Shown: positions 17,101 through 28,259, counted from the stretch's first letter. The stretch is DNA of 64,000 bases from Rubinisphaera margarita (GCF_022267515.1 NZ_JAKFGB010000007.1:194014-258013), one strand, 5' to 3'. Notes: generated by a model not told the origin, from the sequence alone. Numbers and translations are program-made.

Positions 17101-18914
17101 TCGTCCGGCGTGCCGGGCTTGCCGACGCGGGAATGGGTGAAGACGCCGTGACAGCCATACAGCCAACCATCCGGTCCCCAGGTGAAACTGTTGAGCGTCT
17201 CGTGCGTATCCTGATACCCCCAGCCATCGAGCAGCACGACCGGCTCGGAATCAGGCACATCGTTCTGATCGCGATCCGGGTAGAACAGAAAATGCGGAGC
17301 CGCTCCGACCCAGACACCGCCGAATCCGATCTCAATGCCACTCGCCAAATTGATGTTCTCGGCGAAGACCTTGCGATTCTCAAAGCTGCCGTCGCCATCC
17401 GCATCTTCCAGAATGAGGATGCGGTCCCGCCCTTCTCCTTCCGGAGCCCGTCGCGGATAGGTGTGTCCCTCGATCACCCAGATGCGTCCTCGGGCATCGA
17501 AACACATTGCGATCGGCTGCGTCAGTTCGGGCTCAGCGGCGATTAGATCGACCGAGAACCCGTCGGGCACCTGCATGTTCTTCGCGGCTTCTTCCGGGGA
17601 AAACCCGTTTGTGTATTCTTCAACCGGGCGATGCGGGAACCGCCATTTCTCGGCGACGACCGGTTCCACTTCCGTGGACTGCACATGAATCGTCAGCCCC
17701 TTCTTGTTGGACGAGACGACATCCGGAGAGCCGTCTCCGTTTAGGTCCTGCACGGTCACTTCGGTGCCGATGCCGGAGTCGTTGTGAATCAGATGCGGCA
17801 CGAACTCGACGCCGTCGTCGCCGCGCACACAGCGAAACCAGTAGACCGCGGCCGGCTCCCGCGAACCGGGATCATGCCCGTTATGGGCTTTCCAGCGTTT
17901 CCCGGTGACGATGTCCTTCACGCCATCGCCATCGACATCGACCATCTCGACGGCGTGCAGCTGGCTGACGGCAATGCCGTAAGCGTTGAGGATCGATGAG
18001 TCGCCCATGATGTCGTGGCGTTCGAATCGGGCTTCGGACTGCCGCTCGAACCAGGCCAGTCCATAGCCGTGCGCATTGAGTGAAGTCACGATATCCTGAT
18101 CGCCGTCGCCATCGACATCGGCAACGTGAATCTGGGCTCCGCCCCGGCCGCATTCGCCAAGGCACCACCGCTGCATCGGCCATTGCCCCTGCGGATTCTC
18201 CGGCTGCTCCCACCAGCTGGTCCGGTCGACGATATCGAGCCGTCCGTCCTGATTGACATCGCCCACGCCCAGTCCATGTCCAAACGGTTTGGGAGCGATT
18301 CCCGTTTCCGAGATCGTGTGCCATCGCCACGGCTGCAGGGGATCGTCGCCGGCTTCGTAATACCCGTAGGCGGTGTCCCGCGAACAGACGATCTCCGGCA
18401 GGTCACCGGCAATGAGATCGACAAACGCAGGCGACTCATTCGACACCTGATCGGCGACGACGACTTTCTGCCAGGGTGTGCCTGAAGCGATGTCTCCCGG
18501 GTTGAGATACGCACGGGCCTCCCGGCCGGGAAAGCCAATCACGAGGACATCGTTCTTACCGTCGCTGTTCAGATCGACGACATGACTGAAGAAGGCGTTG
18601 CTGTACCCGGCCACCGGAAAGACCTGCGGCTCATCGATGGCAATCCGCTCTTTGAACTCCGGCCCGAGAAAGACAAAGGGGCCGCTCGTGAGATCAGCAT
18701 GGCCATCGCCGTTGAGATCCCCGACCGCCGCCCCTTCAGCGTAAAACTCGCCGTGAAGCTTCGTCGTCTTCCAGCCCCGAACGTCCGCCTGCACCGGAGT
18801 GGACCAGAAGGGCATCGCACAGAACGCGACAATCACCAGCAGACGAACAAGGTTGAGCACGAGACCACTCCAGTAACAACGAATCAATTCATCCGGCAGC
18901 CGAGCCACCGCCAA
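14196..18914 (-). CDS. giant FG-GAP / PVC-type dehydrogenase / HEAT / cytochrome c fusion
   Basis: 1572 residues. After a signal segment (VLNLVRLLVIVAFCAMPFWS), residues 45-430 hold FG-GAP/VCBS repeats (VGDLNGDGHADL, VDLNSDGKNDVL, ADVDGDGDQDIV). Residues about 445-830 match the PVC-type membrane-bound dehydrogenase propeller (NGFSPEEAAKNMQVPDGF...). A HEAT region at 850-1240 follows, then a c-type haem domain with C1282-G-K-C-H1286 in the planctomycete CxxCH/TAGFAR style (EANCGKCHRLFGKGGEIGPEITGANR), and a C-terminal jelly-roll-like domain. It is probably an exported sugar or alcohol oxidoreductase passing electrons to haem. It closes the run PSD1, DUF1501, sialidase, which suggests a shared glycan-degrading role. 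Confidence 0.9.
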   Translation of the reverse strand: MAVARLPDELIRCYWSGLVLNLVRLLVIVAFCAMPFWSTPVQADVRGWKTTKLHGEFYAEGAAVGDLNGDGHADLTSGPFVFLGPEFKERIAIDEPQVFPVAGYSNAFFSHVVDLNSDGKNDVLVIGFPGREARAYLNPGDIASGTPWQKVVVADQVSNESPAFVDLIAGDLPEIVCSRDTAYGYYEAGDDPLQPWRWHTISETGIAPKPFGHGLGVGDVNQDGRLDIVDRTSWWEQPENPQGQWPMQRWCLGECGRGGAQIHVADVDGDGDQDIVTSLNAHGYGLAWFERQSEARFERHDIMGDSSILNAYGIAVSQLHAVEMVDVDGDGVKDIVTGKRWKAHNGHDPGSREPAAVYWFRCVRGDDGVEFVPHLIHNDSGIGTEVTVQDLNGDGSPDVVSSNKKGLTIHVQSTEVEPVVAEKWRFPHRPVEEYTNGFSPEEAAKNMQVPDGFSVDLIAAEPELTQPIAMCFDARGRIWVIEGHTYPRRAPEGEGRDRILILEDADGDGSFENRKVFAENINLASGIEIGFGGVWVGAAPHFLFYPDRDQNDVPDSEPVVLLDGWGYQDTHETLNSFTWGPDGWLYGCHGVFTHSRVGKPGTPDDQRVPINAGVWRYHPTRHEFEVFAHGSSNPWGVDFNEDGDWFITACVIPHLYHVIPGARYFRQAGTHFNPHTYADLPTIADHLHYGDGTFSSASNGKVNRALVRDNPNSTSDVGGGHAHCGLTIYQADEFPPQYRGDLFFHNLHGHRMVREAVEPDGSGYVGRHRPDFSLSHDHQQIGVTVMQGPDGALYTSDWHDPQTCHNRTPEIWNRTDGRLFRIRYGDLKPYRFNLWEKSDAELVTLLNDPNAFYARQAQRILQERSAEGKLDRTNVAGSLRELMDGRNLRGLRLRAFWTAWSCQLLDAKGVAEKLDDADPVVRSWAVQFLMESGKGVAAPVLQRLENLAKSESEARTRLALAAQLQRLPAGQRWGILEGLTSHRSDELDKNIPLLVWYGAEPLADVDPVRLLNLARKSGWKQLTQFVVRRMSSSEEGRNLLTEMLMPNVPREFVLLVLNEMQAIVISRAGAPMPENWRQAAGDLQNRSDAEIDRLVLSLGIRFGDESAFPHFRSLVRDRSKPFVARRDALQLLAEAKDPELASLGLDLLDDPALRSEAIRALARVTHPEAAPRLLSVYSQLPPNQKTEVLNVLVSRKGYAETLITAMENGAIDPTTVPAYIVRQVVSLDDEKLLARLEKVWGKIGTASADKEAAFTKYRKLLQPRAIADAHLGEGRKLYEANCGKCHRLFGKGGEIGPEITGANRTNIDYWLENILEPNAVIGRNYLMTTFVTTDGRVVNGLVKSENDSAVTIQTTNEVLVLALDDIEIRKTSDKSLMPENQLKPMSDAQVLQLFRYLTATEDAATSKEVQLSRVPPVEPGVLRIEGEAITGSAKVTGGNVRPQQMGGFGPYWSGDNQLWWTGGEPGDTLKVTLQKLPPGPCTVTCFTTTAKDYGQISVKAGEAAGTADLYTADVLPGPTVVLENVEVEQAGELTLTVEITGTNPKALPRFMVGIDRIEVRPAASEPSKASQD

Positions 18915-19018
18915 CGCTGTTCAATTGTCGCGATGCATCAACACCTGTAAATGAGAAATGACGCAAAAGACTTGAGAAATTTTCCGCGAGTCTCAACCTT
19001 GCTGTCGTTCATTTCGTG

Positions 19019-20140
19019 CTAAAAAGAACCCGACAAAGGCACGAGTTGAGACACCGGAAACCGGGATATCTCCGTCGTTGCCAGATGCTGTCCCGGCTTC
19101 TGTTCGCCCGCAACGTAGCCCAACAGCACATAATCGTCCGCGAAGGTAATCGCTGTGTAACAGTACCAGCCATCCTTAGCAGAGCGGACATTCTCGACGA
19201 TCTTCCACGTCCGTCCCTCGTCGCTTGAGACCGCCATCGTCAGCGGCGTCCGGAGTTTTCGCTCTTCCGGCGGAAGCGTGTCGTGATTGTTCCAGACAGC
19301 AAGAAGCGTGTCGGTTCCGGGAATGTATTCAATTGAAGCCGGCGAGACAGGCGAGGCGAGGCCCATCGGCTTCAAGCCCGACCACGTATTGCCGCCGTCG
19401 CTGGAGTAGCTCTGGTACTGCACGCCCGCGTTGGTTCTGCACCACAGCAGCAGCCGGCCGTCCTGCAGTTCAACGACACCTGGCTCCTGTGTCACGATCC
19501 GTTTCCCGTCTCTGTTTGTCCCTTTCAGCAGTGATTCCGAAGCCTGCCAGGTCTTTCCGGAGTCGTCGGAGAAGTAACAGAGAATCTGTCCCTGCCAGTC
19601 CATCTTCTCCCAGCCGGGGCGATTGTGCAGGCACAGCGGCAGAACCAGACGACCACTCTTCAGTTGGACTACCCGATCATTGTTCAGAACGTAATAGCCG
19701 TTGTCGCTGTCGGGGATGGTCTCTGTCGGCTCGCTCCAGGTCTTCGCCTCATCGGTCGAGAACCGTACAATCGGGCGGCAATCGGCCAGCGAGTTTTTCT
19801 GCAGATAGAACAACGCAATCCGGCCATCGGCCAGTCGCAGCAGCGACACCGACATCACATTCATGTCGCCTTCGTTCTTCACGACCAGCTTGTCGTCGGT
19901 CGACCAGGTTGCTCCGCCATCGGTGGATTCTCTGCTCATCAGATCGGCTTTGTCGTGATCGCTGCCGCCTCCGGTAAAGCGGGTGTAGATGAAGAGCAGC
20001 CTGCCGTCTTCGAGCTGAATGAAATCGCCTTCGCTGTTGCGGGGATTGCCTTCGCCCGGCGGAAGTGTGAGCACGACCTCGGCCGAGACGGGAGCCGTGA
20101 GCAGGAGAAGAAGCAGAACGGCAGGCAGGAATCGTTTCAT
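19019..20140 (-). CDS. secreted sialidase-like BNR/Asp-box protein
   Basis: 373 residues. Signal peptide MKRFLPAVLLLLLLTAPVSA. Five Asp-box motifs spaced through the chain (STDGGATW, STDEAKTW, SDDSGKTW, SSDGGNTW, SSDEGRTW) define a six-bladed propeller of the exo-alpha-sialidase superfamily (GH33-like). The GRLLFIYTRFTGG and PGVVELQDGRLLLWCRTN stretches match planctomycete sialidase-family proteins. A strict sialidase Arg triad cannot be assigned by eye, so the enzyme may act on another glycosidic bond. It lies 36 bases after the DUF1501 gene, within the same minus-strand run. Confidence 0.88.
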   Translation of the reverse strand: MKRFLPAVLLLLLLTAPVSAEVVLTLPPGEGNPRNSEGDFIQLEDGRLLFIYTRFTGGGSDHDKADLMSRESTDGGATWSTDDKLVVKNEGDMNVMSVSLLRLADGRIALFYLQKNSLADCRPIVRFSTDEAKTWSEPTETIPDSDNGYYVLNNDRVVQLKSGRLVLPLCLHNRPGWEKMDWQGQILCYFSDDSGKTWQASESLLKGTNRDGKRIVTQEPGVVELQDGRLLLWCRTNAGVQYQSYSSDGGNTWSGLKPMGLASPVSPASIEYIPGTDTLLAVWNNHDTLPPEERKLRTPLTMAVSSDEGRTWKIVENVRSAKDGWYCYTAITFADDYVLLGYVAGEQKPGQHLATTEISRFPVSQLVPLSGSF

Positions 20141-20176
20141 GGGAGAAGTCTCCAGGCTGGTTTGAGGAGGTGGGAT

Positions 20177-21684
<1,508 letters not shown>

Positions 21685-21688
<4 letters not shown>

Positions 21689-23949
21689 GGCTTCATTACC
21701 GTTTCATCGAGATTGAGCAGCACGTTCGCCACTGCGACGAGCCGGGCGTCGCCCTGTTCAATATCCGCCGCCTTCAGCAGTTCCTCGGCATCGAGCAGGT
21801 CGCCGTCGAGAGAATCATACAGCTCGACGAGTCGATCGAGTTCCGCTGCGGTCGCTGGTCGAATGAGAACCCGCCGGAATCCGTGGGCGATTCGTGCGCG
21901 AGTCGTATCGCCAGCCTCGTCCATCCGTTTCGCCAGAGCCCCCGCGGCTTCGACGAACGCGGTATCGTTCAACGTGACGAGCGCCTGCAGGGGCGTGTTT
22001 GTTCGCACTCGCCGCACCTGACAGACCTCGCCGCTGCCGGCATCGAAGGTGATCATCGCCGGATAAGGGCTCGTCCGTTTCAGGTAGGTGTAGAGAGCTC
22101 GCCGATAACGATCCGGCCCTTCCGCGTTCTGCCACGACTCGCCGCTATAGGTCGACTTCCAGATGCCATCGGGCTGCGGCGGCATCACCGAGGGGCCGCC
22201 GATCTTCTCGGTCAGCAGACCCGAGACCGCCAGCGCCTGATCGCGGACAACTTCGGCCGGCAACCGAAAATGGGGTCCACGGGAGAGGAGCCGGTTGCGG
22301 GGATCGGCTTCGATCAGCTCCAGGGTCGTCTCGGAATCCTGGCGATAGGTCCGAGACATCACGATCGTTTTCAGCAACTGCTTCATCGACCAGCCGTTCT
22401 CGCGGAAGTCGACCGCCAGCCAATCGAGCAGTTCCGGATGCGAAGGCGGCGTTCCCTGCGTGCCGAAATCTTCTTCCGTTTCGACAAGGCCGACACCGAA
22501 CAGCCGTGCCCAGAGACGATTGACCATCACGCGGCTCGTCAGTGGGTTGTCCGCCTGCATCAGCCACTTCGCGACGGCCAGCCGATTCGGTTCGACCTCC
22601 TCGGGAGCATCGACAAATTCCGTCAGCACGGCCGGCTGGACTTCGTCCCCCTGATCGAGAAAATTGCCCCGGTTATGCAGTTTCGTGAGCCGCTGTTTCT
22701 TCGGAGCCAGTTCGAGCATGACCGGCGTTTTCGGGATGCTCTCCTGAATCGCCTTGAGTGCTTCCTCGGCTTCCTTGATCGCCGCCTCGTCGGTTTCCGG
22801 CTCGGATTTCAACTCCTGCAGCTTCACCTGCTGCAACTCGAGTTGACGGGCCTGCTCGGCTGTTGGCGTCGGATAAAACGGAGCCTCGGCGTCGGCATCT
22901 TGAGTCTGATTGAAGAAGGCGTAGAACGAGTAGTAATCGTTAATCGTAATCGGGTCGTACTTGTGCGAATGGCATTTCGCACAGCCCATCGTCAGCCCCA
23001 TCCAGACCTGCAGCGTGGTGTCGACACGGTCCTTCACGGCGGCGACTCGGAACTCTTCGTTATCGGTGCCCCCCTCTTCGTTGGTCATCGTATTGCGATG
23101 AAACGCGGTCGCCAGAAGCTGCTCGGTCGTGCGGTCCGGCAGCAGATCCCCGGCCAGTTGCTCGATGGTGAACTGGTCGTAAGGCATGTCCTCGTTGAAG
23201 GCGTTGATGACCCAGTCGCGATACCGCCAGATGTCCCGATGCCGGTCCTTTTCGTAGCCCTTCGTATCGGCATAGCGGGCCAGATCAAGCCACATCCGCG
23301 CCCAGCGTTCGCCATAAGCCGGAGATGCGAGCAGCCGGTCGACGACCTTCTCGTAGGCGTCCGGCGACTCATCCGTAACGAACGCCTCGGCTTCCTCAAC
23401 CGTCGGCGGCAACCCGGTCAGATCGAGCGACACCCGGCGAATGAGCGTGAGGCGATCCGCTTCGAACTGAGGTTGTAACCCGGCTTCTTCGAGCCGCCTG
23501 AGCACGAAATGATCGATCGCACTGGCGGGCCAATCGGCCTGTTTGACCTGCGGTGGCTCGACTTTGACGGGCGGAGAAAACGACCAGTGCTCTTCGTACT
23601 CGGCTCCTTCGGCAACCCACTGGCGGAAGAGCGCGATCTCCTGTTCTGTCAGCGAATGCCCCGAATCGACGGGCGGCATGACGAGAATGGAATCATTGGT
23701 CTCCACCCGGGCGATCAGCTCGCTCTCGTCGGGTTCGCCGGGCACAATCACCCCGGCTTCCACGGCAGTTGAGCGTTGATCAAGCCGCAGATCGGCCTTC
23801 CGACTGCCGGCGTCCATCCCGTGACACGCCAGACAGTTCTTCGCCAGCAGCGGCTGAATATCACTGCTGAAATCAACCTTCTCCTTCGCCTCCACTCCTG
23901 TTGAAGCGATGAGAAGAATCCCGCAGCAGAATGCAATTCGAATCATCAT
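21685..23949 (-). CDS. PSCyt1 / DUF1549 / PSD1 (DUF1553) cytochrome c-type protein
   Basis: 754 residues from the ATG at 23949 (tandem ATGATG); the frame opens further upstream, but the signal peptide IRIAFCCGILLIASTGVEA starts here. The PSCyt1 haem domain has C39-L-A-C-H43 (KNCLACHGMDAGSRKADLRLDQ). PSCyt2/DUF1549 follows (SAIDHFVLRRLEEAGL, VSLDLTGLPPTVEEA, YGERWARMWLDLARYADTKG), and PSD1/DUF1553 forms the C-terminal half (NPLTSRVMVNRLWARLFGVGLVETEEDFGTQG, split across a longer match). A coiled region near 370-410 (ELQQVKLQELKSEPETDEAA) lies between. This exported haem protein is specific to Planctomycetota/Verrucomicrobiota and its activity is unknown. Confidence 0.95.
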
Positions 23950-24071
23950 GAGCCCGGCATCCCGATTCCGTGTGTAATGGACGCGTCCAGCGTACCAGAT
24001 CAACGGTTGCTGATGCTACCAAGGCGCCACTCCGGTATCATGGACGGCAACGTCTCCCATGGCTGTCATTC

Positions 24072-25112
24072 ATGCTCACTGCCATCCCGATGTCTGCACC
24101 TGTCGAATCACTCCCGATCAGCAAGCTGGCCAAACTCGGCCACTTCGAAGAATTGATCCGCCGGGATTTCGAGCGGGATCAGAAGACGCTTGCGACCATT
24201 TTCGAGCTCGCCGTGACTGACTTTCGGACTGTGAAACGGACTTCCGGACATCAGCGGATACTGGAGTTGTGTCTCGATGTGGGGCTCGATCTTTCGAGCC
24301 GTGCGGGGTGGTTGAATCAGTCGGTGGTCTGTCTTGCGGCCGCGGCCGGGGATTGCGAGATCATCGAGCGGATGCGTCAGCAGGGGCTGCCGGACGATCC
24401 GTTTGTTTGGGCTTCGGTGGGCGACGTTGGCGAACTCATGAAACTGTCGCTGACCGTCGACCTCGGCTCGCTGCGTGATGCGAACGGATTCAACCTGCTG
24501 TTCAATTGCGCTCAGTCGGGTCTTGGTCGAAGCGATCCGGAGATGAAGCAACAGCTGACGGAGACCTGCAAACATCTCCTGTATCACGGCGTGGAGGCTC
24601 AGCATGAGGTGGCGAACGCACTGCCGATTTTCCCGGCGTTTCTCTGCGCCTGGACCGGGGGCAACGAGGAAATCATGCGACTGCTGATTTCCGATGGCGG
24701 CGTCACGCCTGAGCGTTTCCATCAGACGCTCGAACACTGCCTCGAACCGCACCAGCGCTCCGGCGAGCCGTTCTACGATGTCGCCGAGGTCGTGCTCGAA
24801 GCAGGGTTCGACATCAACGCGATCCATCCGGACCAGGGCCGCACTCTACTGCACGGGGCAGCCAATCGCGGGACGGTCAAAGCGGTTGAATGGCTACTGA
24901 GCCGGGGAGCCGATCCAAACGCCCGGGATCGTGAAGGACGAACGCCGCTGCATGCGGCAGCGATGCGGAATACATCAACGGCGGTTGTGAAGATGCTCAT
25001 CAACGCGGGGGCAGATGCGAATGCGGAAGATGATGCGAATCTAATTCCGCACGACTATGCCCGGGAGAAGAATAGAACTTCTGTGGTACGATTTCTGTCT
25101 GGATTGGAATAG
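24072..25112 (+). CDS. ankyrin-repeat protein
   Basis: 346 residues from the ATG at 24072 (a second ATG at 24090 is also possible; the frame opens at 23970 but that part overlaps the divergent PSD1 gene). No signal peptide is visible, so it is probably cytoplasmic. Two clear ankyrin units lie near the C-terminus (GRTLLHGAANRGTVKAVEWL, then GRTPLHAAAMRNTSTAVVKM) with weaker helical repeats before them. Ankyrins mediate protein-protein contacts; the partner is unknown. It runs divergently from the PSD1 operon and shares a short promoter region with it. Confidence 0.85.
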   Translation: MLTAIPMSAPVESLPISKLAKLGHFEELIRRDFERDQKTLATIFELAVTDFRTVKRTSGHQRILELCLDVGLDLSSRAGWLNQSVVCLAAAAGDCEIIERMRQQGLPDDPFVWASVGDVGELMKLSLTVDLGSLRDANGFNLLFNCAQSGLGRSDPEMKQQLTETCKHLLYHGVEAQHEVANALPIFPAFLCAWTGGNEEIMRLLISDGGVTPERFHQTLEHCLEPHQRSGEPFYDVAEVVLEAGFDINAIHPDQGRTLLHGAANRGTVKAVEWLLSRGADPNARDREGRTPLHAAAMRNTSTAVVKMLINAGADANAEDDANLIPHDYAREKNRTSVVRFLSGLE

Positions 25113-25286
25113 AACTCACGCATTAGCAAAACCAAAGTGATCGCTTCTGTTTTTTTACTCCGTTACGTATGACCGCCGAGCACGTTATGTAAGACTTCAG
25201 ACTCGTCGTCTAACATTAATGCGTATGCGAGTATCTGCGGCTGAATCTTCGCTATTCTTTTCAAGTTCTGGCTTCTCCTCGCCTTC

Positions 25287-25556
25287 GTGACGAATTTCAG
25301 CTTCATATTCTCAGTTGAGATGTTCAACTGGCTCAACGAAATGACCAAGATCCCACTTGTCAGCATTGTCGAGGCATCCGGTTATGTTTTCGGGTTCACT
25401 TTGCTCTCGATCATCTTTCTGGGACTTGTCTGTGGATACGCCTGCGGAAACAGGCTGGCAAGAGCTGCGTGGCGGCGCGGGTACGCCCGGAGCTTTGCCG
25501 GGGGAATCATCTTATTGATCGTTGCCTCCGTGTTTTTGGTGACTCGAATGGCATAG
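25287..25556 (+). CDS. small two-helix membrane protein (possible)
   Basis: 89 codons. Two convincing membrane helices (VFGFTLLSIIFLGLVCGYACG and SFAGGIILLIVASVFLVT) flank a basic loop (NRLARAAWRRGYARS), which follows the positive-inside rule. A shorter start at MFNWLNEMTK is possible. Its 3' two-thirds lie opposite the C-terminal tail of a minus-strand membrane ORF; at most one of the two reading frames is likely to be real across the shared 175 bases. No family recognised. Confidence 0.45.
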   Translation: MTNFSFIFSVEMFNWLNEMTKIPLVSIVEASGYVFGFTLLSIIFLGLVCGYACGNRLARAAWRRGYARSFAGGIILLIVASVFLVTRMA

Positions 25557-25936
25557 TCACAATCTCTTCCGCTGTTTGCTCCGATCAAACCATCTTTCCT
25601 GTAAGGGCGACGATACAACGTCTCAAACAGACAGAACCATAACACGAAAACGATTCCGATGCCGTAGAGAATCCCCAGCGCGTAGCCTGCCCAGGGGGAG
25701 GTGATTCGAAGTCTCGCAACCGTCCAGATGAAATATGCGGTTCCGACGCAGAAAGCCAACGGAACGCCGATCAACAGCACGATGAGAAAAAGCAGGCGTG
25801 GAGCGTTCAACTGCTCAACAAGAGCGAACACCCCCAGCCACAGTAGCAACACGATCGTCCATCCAGCCACAATCGCAAAACAGCAGACGCCGACTTGGCC
25901 AAGAAGATCCAGCACTCGTCGAGTCAGCGATGGCAT
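25382..25936 (-). CDS. hypothetical membrane protein with doubtful C-terminal tail
   Basis: 184 codons from the ATG at 25936, which has GGAGAG a few bases upstream; the frame also opens at a TTG at 25966. Three hydrophobic helices occupy about residues 15-125 (CCFAIVAGWTIVLLLWLGVF, FLIVLLIGVPLAFCVGTAYF, ILYGIGIVFVLWFCLFETLY). After residue 135 the chain loses membrane character and runs antisense to the plus-strand small membrane ORF, so the true end may be earlier or the gene may be frameshifted. No family recognised. Confidence 0.5.
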   Translation of the reverse strand: MPSLTRRVLDLLGQVGVCCFAIVAGWTIVLLLWLGVFALVEQLNAPRLLFLIVLLIGVPLAFCVGTAYFIWTVARLRITSPWAGYALGILYGIGIVFVLWFCLFETLYRRPYRKDGLIGANSGRDCDYAIRVTKNTEATINKMIPPAKLRAYPRRHAALASLFPQAYPQTSPRKMIESKVNPKT

Positions 25937-26168
25937 CCAGCTCTCCGTTCGCTGCTGAAACCTCAATAGAAATCCCCGGCCACACCCCCCTCGACAAATG
26001 TCGACACTTTTTCGAACTTTCTTCTGGCTTTTGGGTGTGCGCCCGTTCTATCGTCGGGAGTAATGGATACCGATTTCGTTTTCGCAGTTCAAGCGTCTGC
26101 GCAGGCGAATGTTGAGAACGGAGTGATCATAAACTCGCGAGATTAGACTGCAGGGCAATCGAGAGACG

Positions 26169-28163
26169 ATGACCGGAGTGTTGCAAACTTTCCGGACTTT
26201 GTGGAACCGCCGGGGCACTTCCTGCTCCACTCGGAGGCGACGATTCTCGATGACGCCGTCGGTGACGACCGCAATTCTGGGATCACCCGCGCGGCGACTT
26301 CAGAGCTTCGCCCGGCTCGGCTCGGCTTCCGAACAATGTGAGCCGCGACTTCTCCTGAGTGGAGTGGCCGACGATCAGGACGACGGAACGGCTCCCGAGC
26401 TTCAGCTCTCAGAAAGTACGATCCTGGGCCGCAATCTGGCGACCGGGATGTGGACGATGAGTCGGCACGTCGGCTCTGAGATCATCAATCTCGAGATCGG
26501 CGTCTGGACGCCCGACAAAGCCTGGAGCTACATCAATACAGGCGACTTCAACGGCGACGGTCGGGCCGATCTGTTTGGCGTCGATCAGTACGGGGAACTG
26601 TTCGTCAGTCTGATCGACGAAGCGATCCTCGATGGCGACGCGACGCTGCAGGTGCAGTCGTACGGCAACTGGGGAACGCAGGTGCCGTGGGTCGATGTCC
26701 GTGTTGGCGACTTTAACGGCGATCAACTCGATGATATCGCTGTGCGGAACTCCAGAACCGGTCGCTGGGTCGTTGGTGGAAATACCGGCGACGAGCAATT
26801 CTCGCTGGCCGTAGCGGGAACGTGGCCGACATCGCGGACCTGGGTGGATGTCCGTGTCGGCGACTTCAATGGCGATGGCTTCGACGACCTGATTGGTCGG
26901 GATCTCCAGTACGGACGATGGATGCTGGCCCAGTCCGATGGCCAGCCGCAGCCGACCTTCACATACGCCTACTACGCGGAGTGGTCCAGCTCGGTCGACT
27001 GGCAGGATGTCACAATTGTGGACCTGAATCACGACGGCCGTGACGAACTTCTCGCTCGCAACGCCAGTGCCCAGGTCTGGTGGAACACGCTCAGCACAGA
27101 CGAGGCGGCGATCACCCAGAGCTACGGCAAGTACTCGAACACGGCCGAGTGGACCGACTGGTCGATCATCGACACCGACAGCGAACGTCCGCCGATGGTG
27201 CTGGCCCGTCACGTGGCGAGTGGGTGGTGGTTTCTTGGTGAACGGATCGAGGACCGGCTTGTCGTCCGCCGCGTCAGCAAGTGGGCTCAACAGGTCGAAT
27301 GGACCGATGTTTCGACCGTCGATCTGCGGGGAACGGGAAACTATCAGGTGATTGGACGCAATCCGATTACCGGAGCCTGGGTTTCATCGGAACTGATCCG
27401 TCCTTCCATCGCTGCTCAAACGGGGCTCGACTACGCGACGTCCGCGAAAGTGGCCTTCCGCTGGGATCCGACGACACTCTGGAACAATGTCGGATCAACA
27501 GACGGACTCCCACCAGGCGGCAAGGCTCCAGGCTACGCGGAATCGATCGCTCCGGTGGATGACGATCCTGATCTGTCGCGTGTACTGATTATCGGTGACT
27601 CGATTTCGATCGGTTATACGCTGACTGTTCGCGAGGAGCTGGCCGGCGTGGCCAATGTGCATCGTCCAGCAGACAACGCGCGAATGACAACCTATGGTCT
27701 CGAGCATCTCACCGAATGGATCACGGTGAATGGCAACCGAAGATGGGATGCCATTTACTTCAATTTCGGCCTGCACGACATGGTCTATGTCGATGAGAAT
27801 GGGATCGGGACCACTCCGGAGCTGGGGACCTTTCGCACGACTCCCGACCAGTATCAGCAGAACCTGATGCTGATTGCGACGCTGCTGCAATCGACCGGAG
27901 CGACTGTGATCTTCGGCAATACGACCCCGATTCCCGAAGGAGCACCGAACCGATTGCCGGAGACCGTCGACATCTATAATCAGGCCGCCGCAGAAGTCAT
28001 GGCTCAGCTCGGCATTCCGATTCACGATCTCAACAGTTTCGTCGCCGGTCATTCGATGCCGCTGCACATCACCTCGGACATCCACTTCACCGAGTACGGC
28101 TCCATGGAACTCGGCAAGGAAGTGGCGAGATATATCGGCGATGCACTCAGTCAACGGCCATAA
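26169..28163 (+). CDS. LEPR-XLL surface protein: FG-GAP repeats plus SGNH hydrolase
   Basis: 664 residues. The N-terminus has the basic lead and EPRLLLSG signature of LEPR-XLL domain proteins (residues about 58-65), a planctomycete mark of export and surface placement. Residues 85-430 contain about six FG-GAP/VCBS-like units built on V-G-D-F-N-G-D-G-x-x-D and G-R-W. From about 470 an SGNH esterase domain follows: block I LIIGDSISIGY with nucleophile Ser478, an INxG-like FNFGLHDM, and the terminal D-x-x-H in SDIHFTEYG. It probably deacylates a polysaccharide or ester at the cell surface. The FG-GAP units resemble those ending the 3331-residue protein at 46.4 kb. An alternative start is the ATG at 26250. 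Confidence 0.88.
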   Translation: MTGVLQTFRTLWNRRGTSCSTRRRRFSMTPSVTTAILGSPARRLQSFARLGSASEQCEPRLLLSGVADDQDDGTAPELQLSESTILGRNLATGMWTMSRHVGSEIINLEIGVWTPDKAWSYINTGDFNGDGRADLFGVDQYGELFVSLIDEAILDGDATLQVQSYGNWGTQVPWVDVRVGDFNGDQLDDIAVRNSRTGRWVVGGNTGDEQFSLAVAGTWPTSRTWVDVRVGDFNGDGFDDLIGRDLQYGRWMLAQSDGQPQPTFTYAYYAEWSSSVDWQDVTIVDLNHDGRDELLARNASAQVWWNTLSTDEAAITQSYGKYSNTAEWTDWSIIDTDSERPPMVLARHVASGWWFLGERIEDRLVVRRVSKWAQQVEWTDVSTVDLRGTGNYQVIGRNPITGAWVSSELIRPSIAAQTGLDYATSAKVAFRWDPTTLWNNVGSTDGLPPGGKAPGYAESIAPVDDDPDLSRVLIIGDSISIGYTLTVREELAGVANVHRPADNARMTTYGLEHLTEWITVNGNRRWDAIYFNFGLHDMVYVDENGIGTTPELGTFRTTPDQYQQNLMLIATLLQSTGATVIFGNTTPIPEGAPNRLPETVDIYNQAAAEVMAQLGIPIHDLNSFVAGHSMPLHITSDIHFTEYGSMELGKEVARYIGDALSQRP

Positions 28164-28259
28164 CGAGAAGCCGCTGACTGACTTGCCGGGGATCTGGTTG
28201 TCGATGATACTCGACGGATCATTCTACCCGTCGATACTCCTCCTCGAAGAGATCTCCGC

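Noticed and set aside
15969..17546. Plus-strand open frame of 525 codons inside the dehydrogenase fusion
   Set aside because: Antisense to the PVC-type dehydrogenase domain, whose motifs are clear on the minus strand.
21883..23478. Plus-strand open frame of 531 codons across the PSD1 gene
   Set aside because: Antisense to PSCyt2 and PSD1 motifs; Arg/Gln-rich shadow without family similarity.
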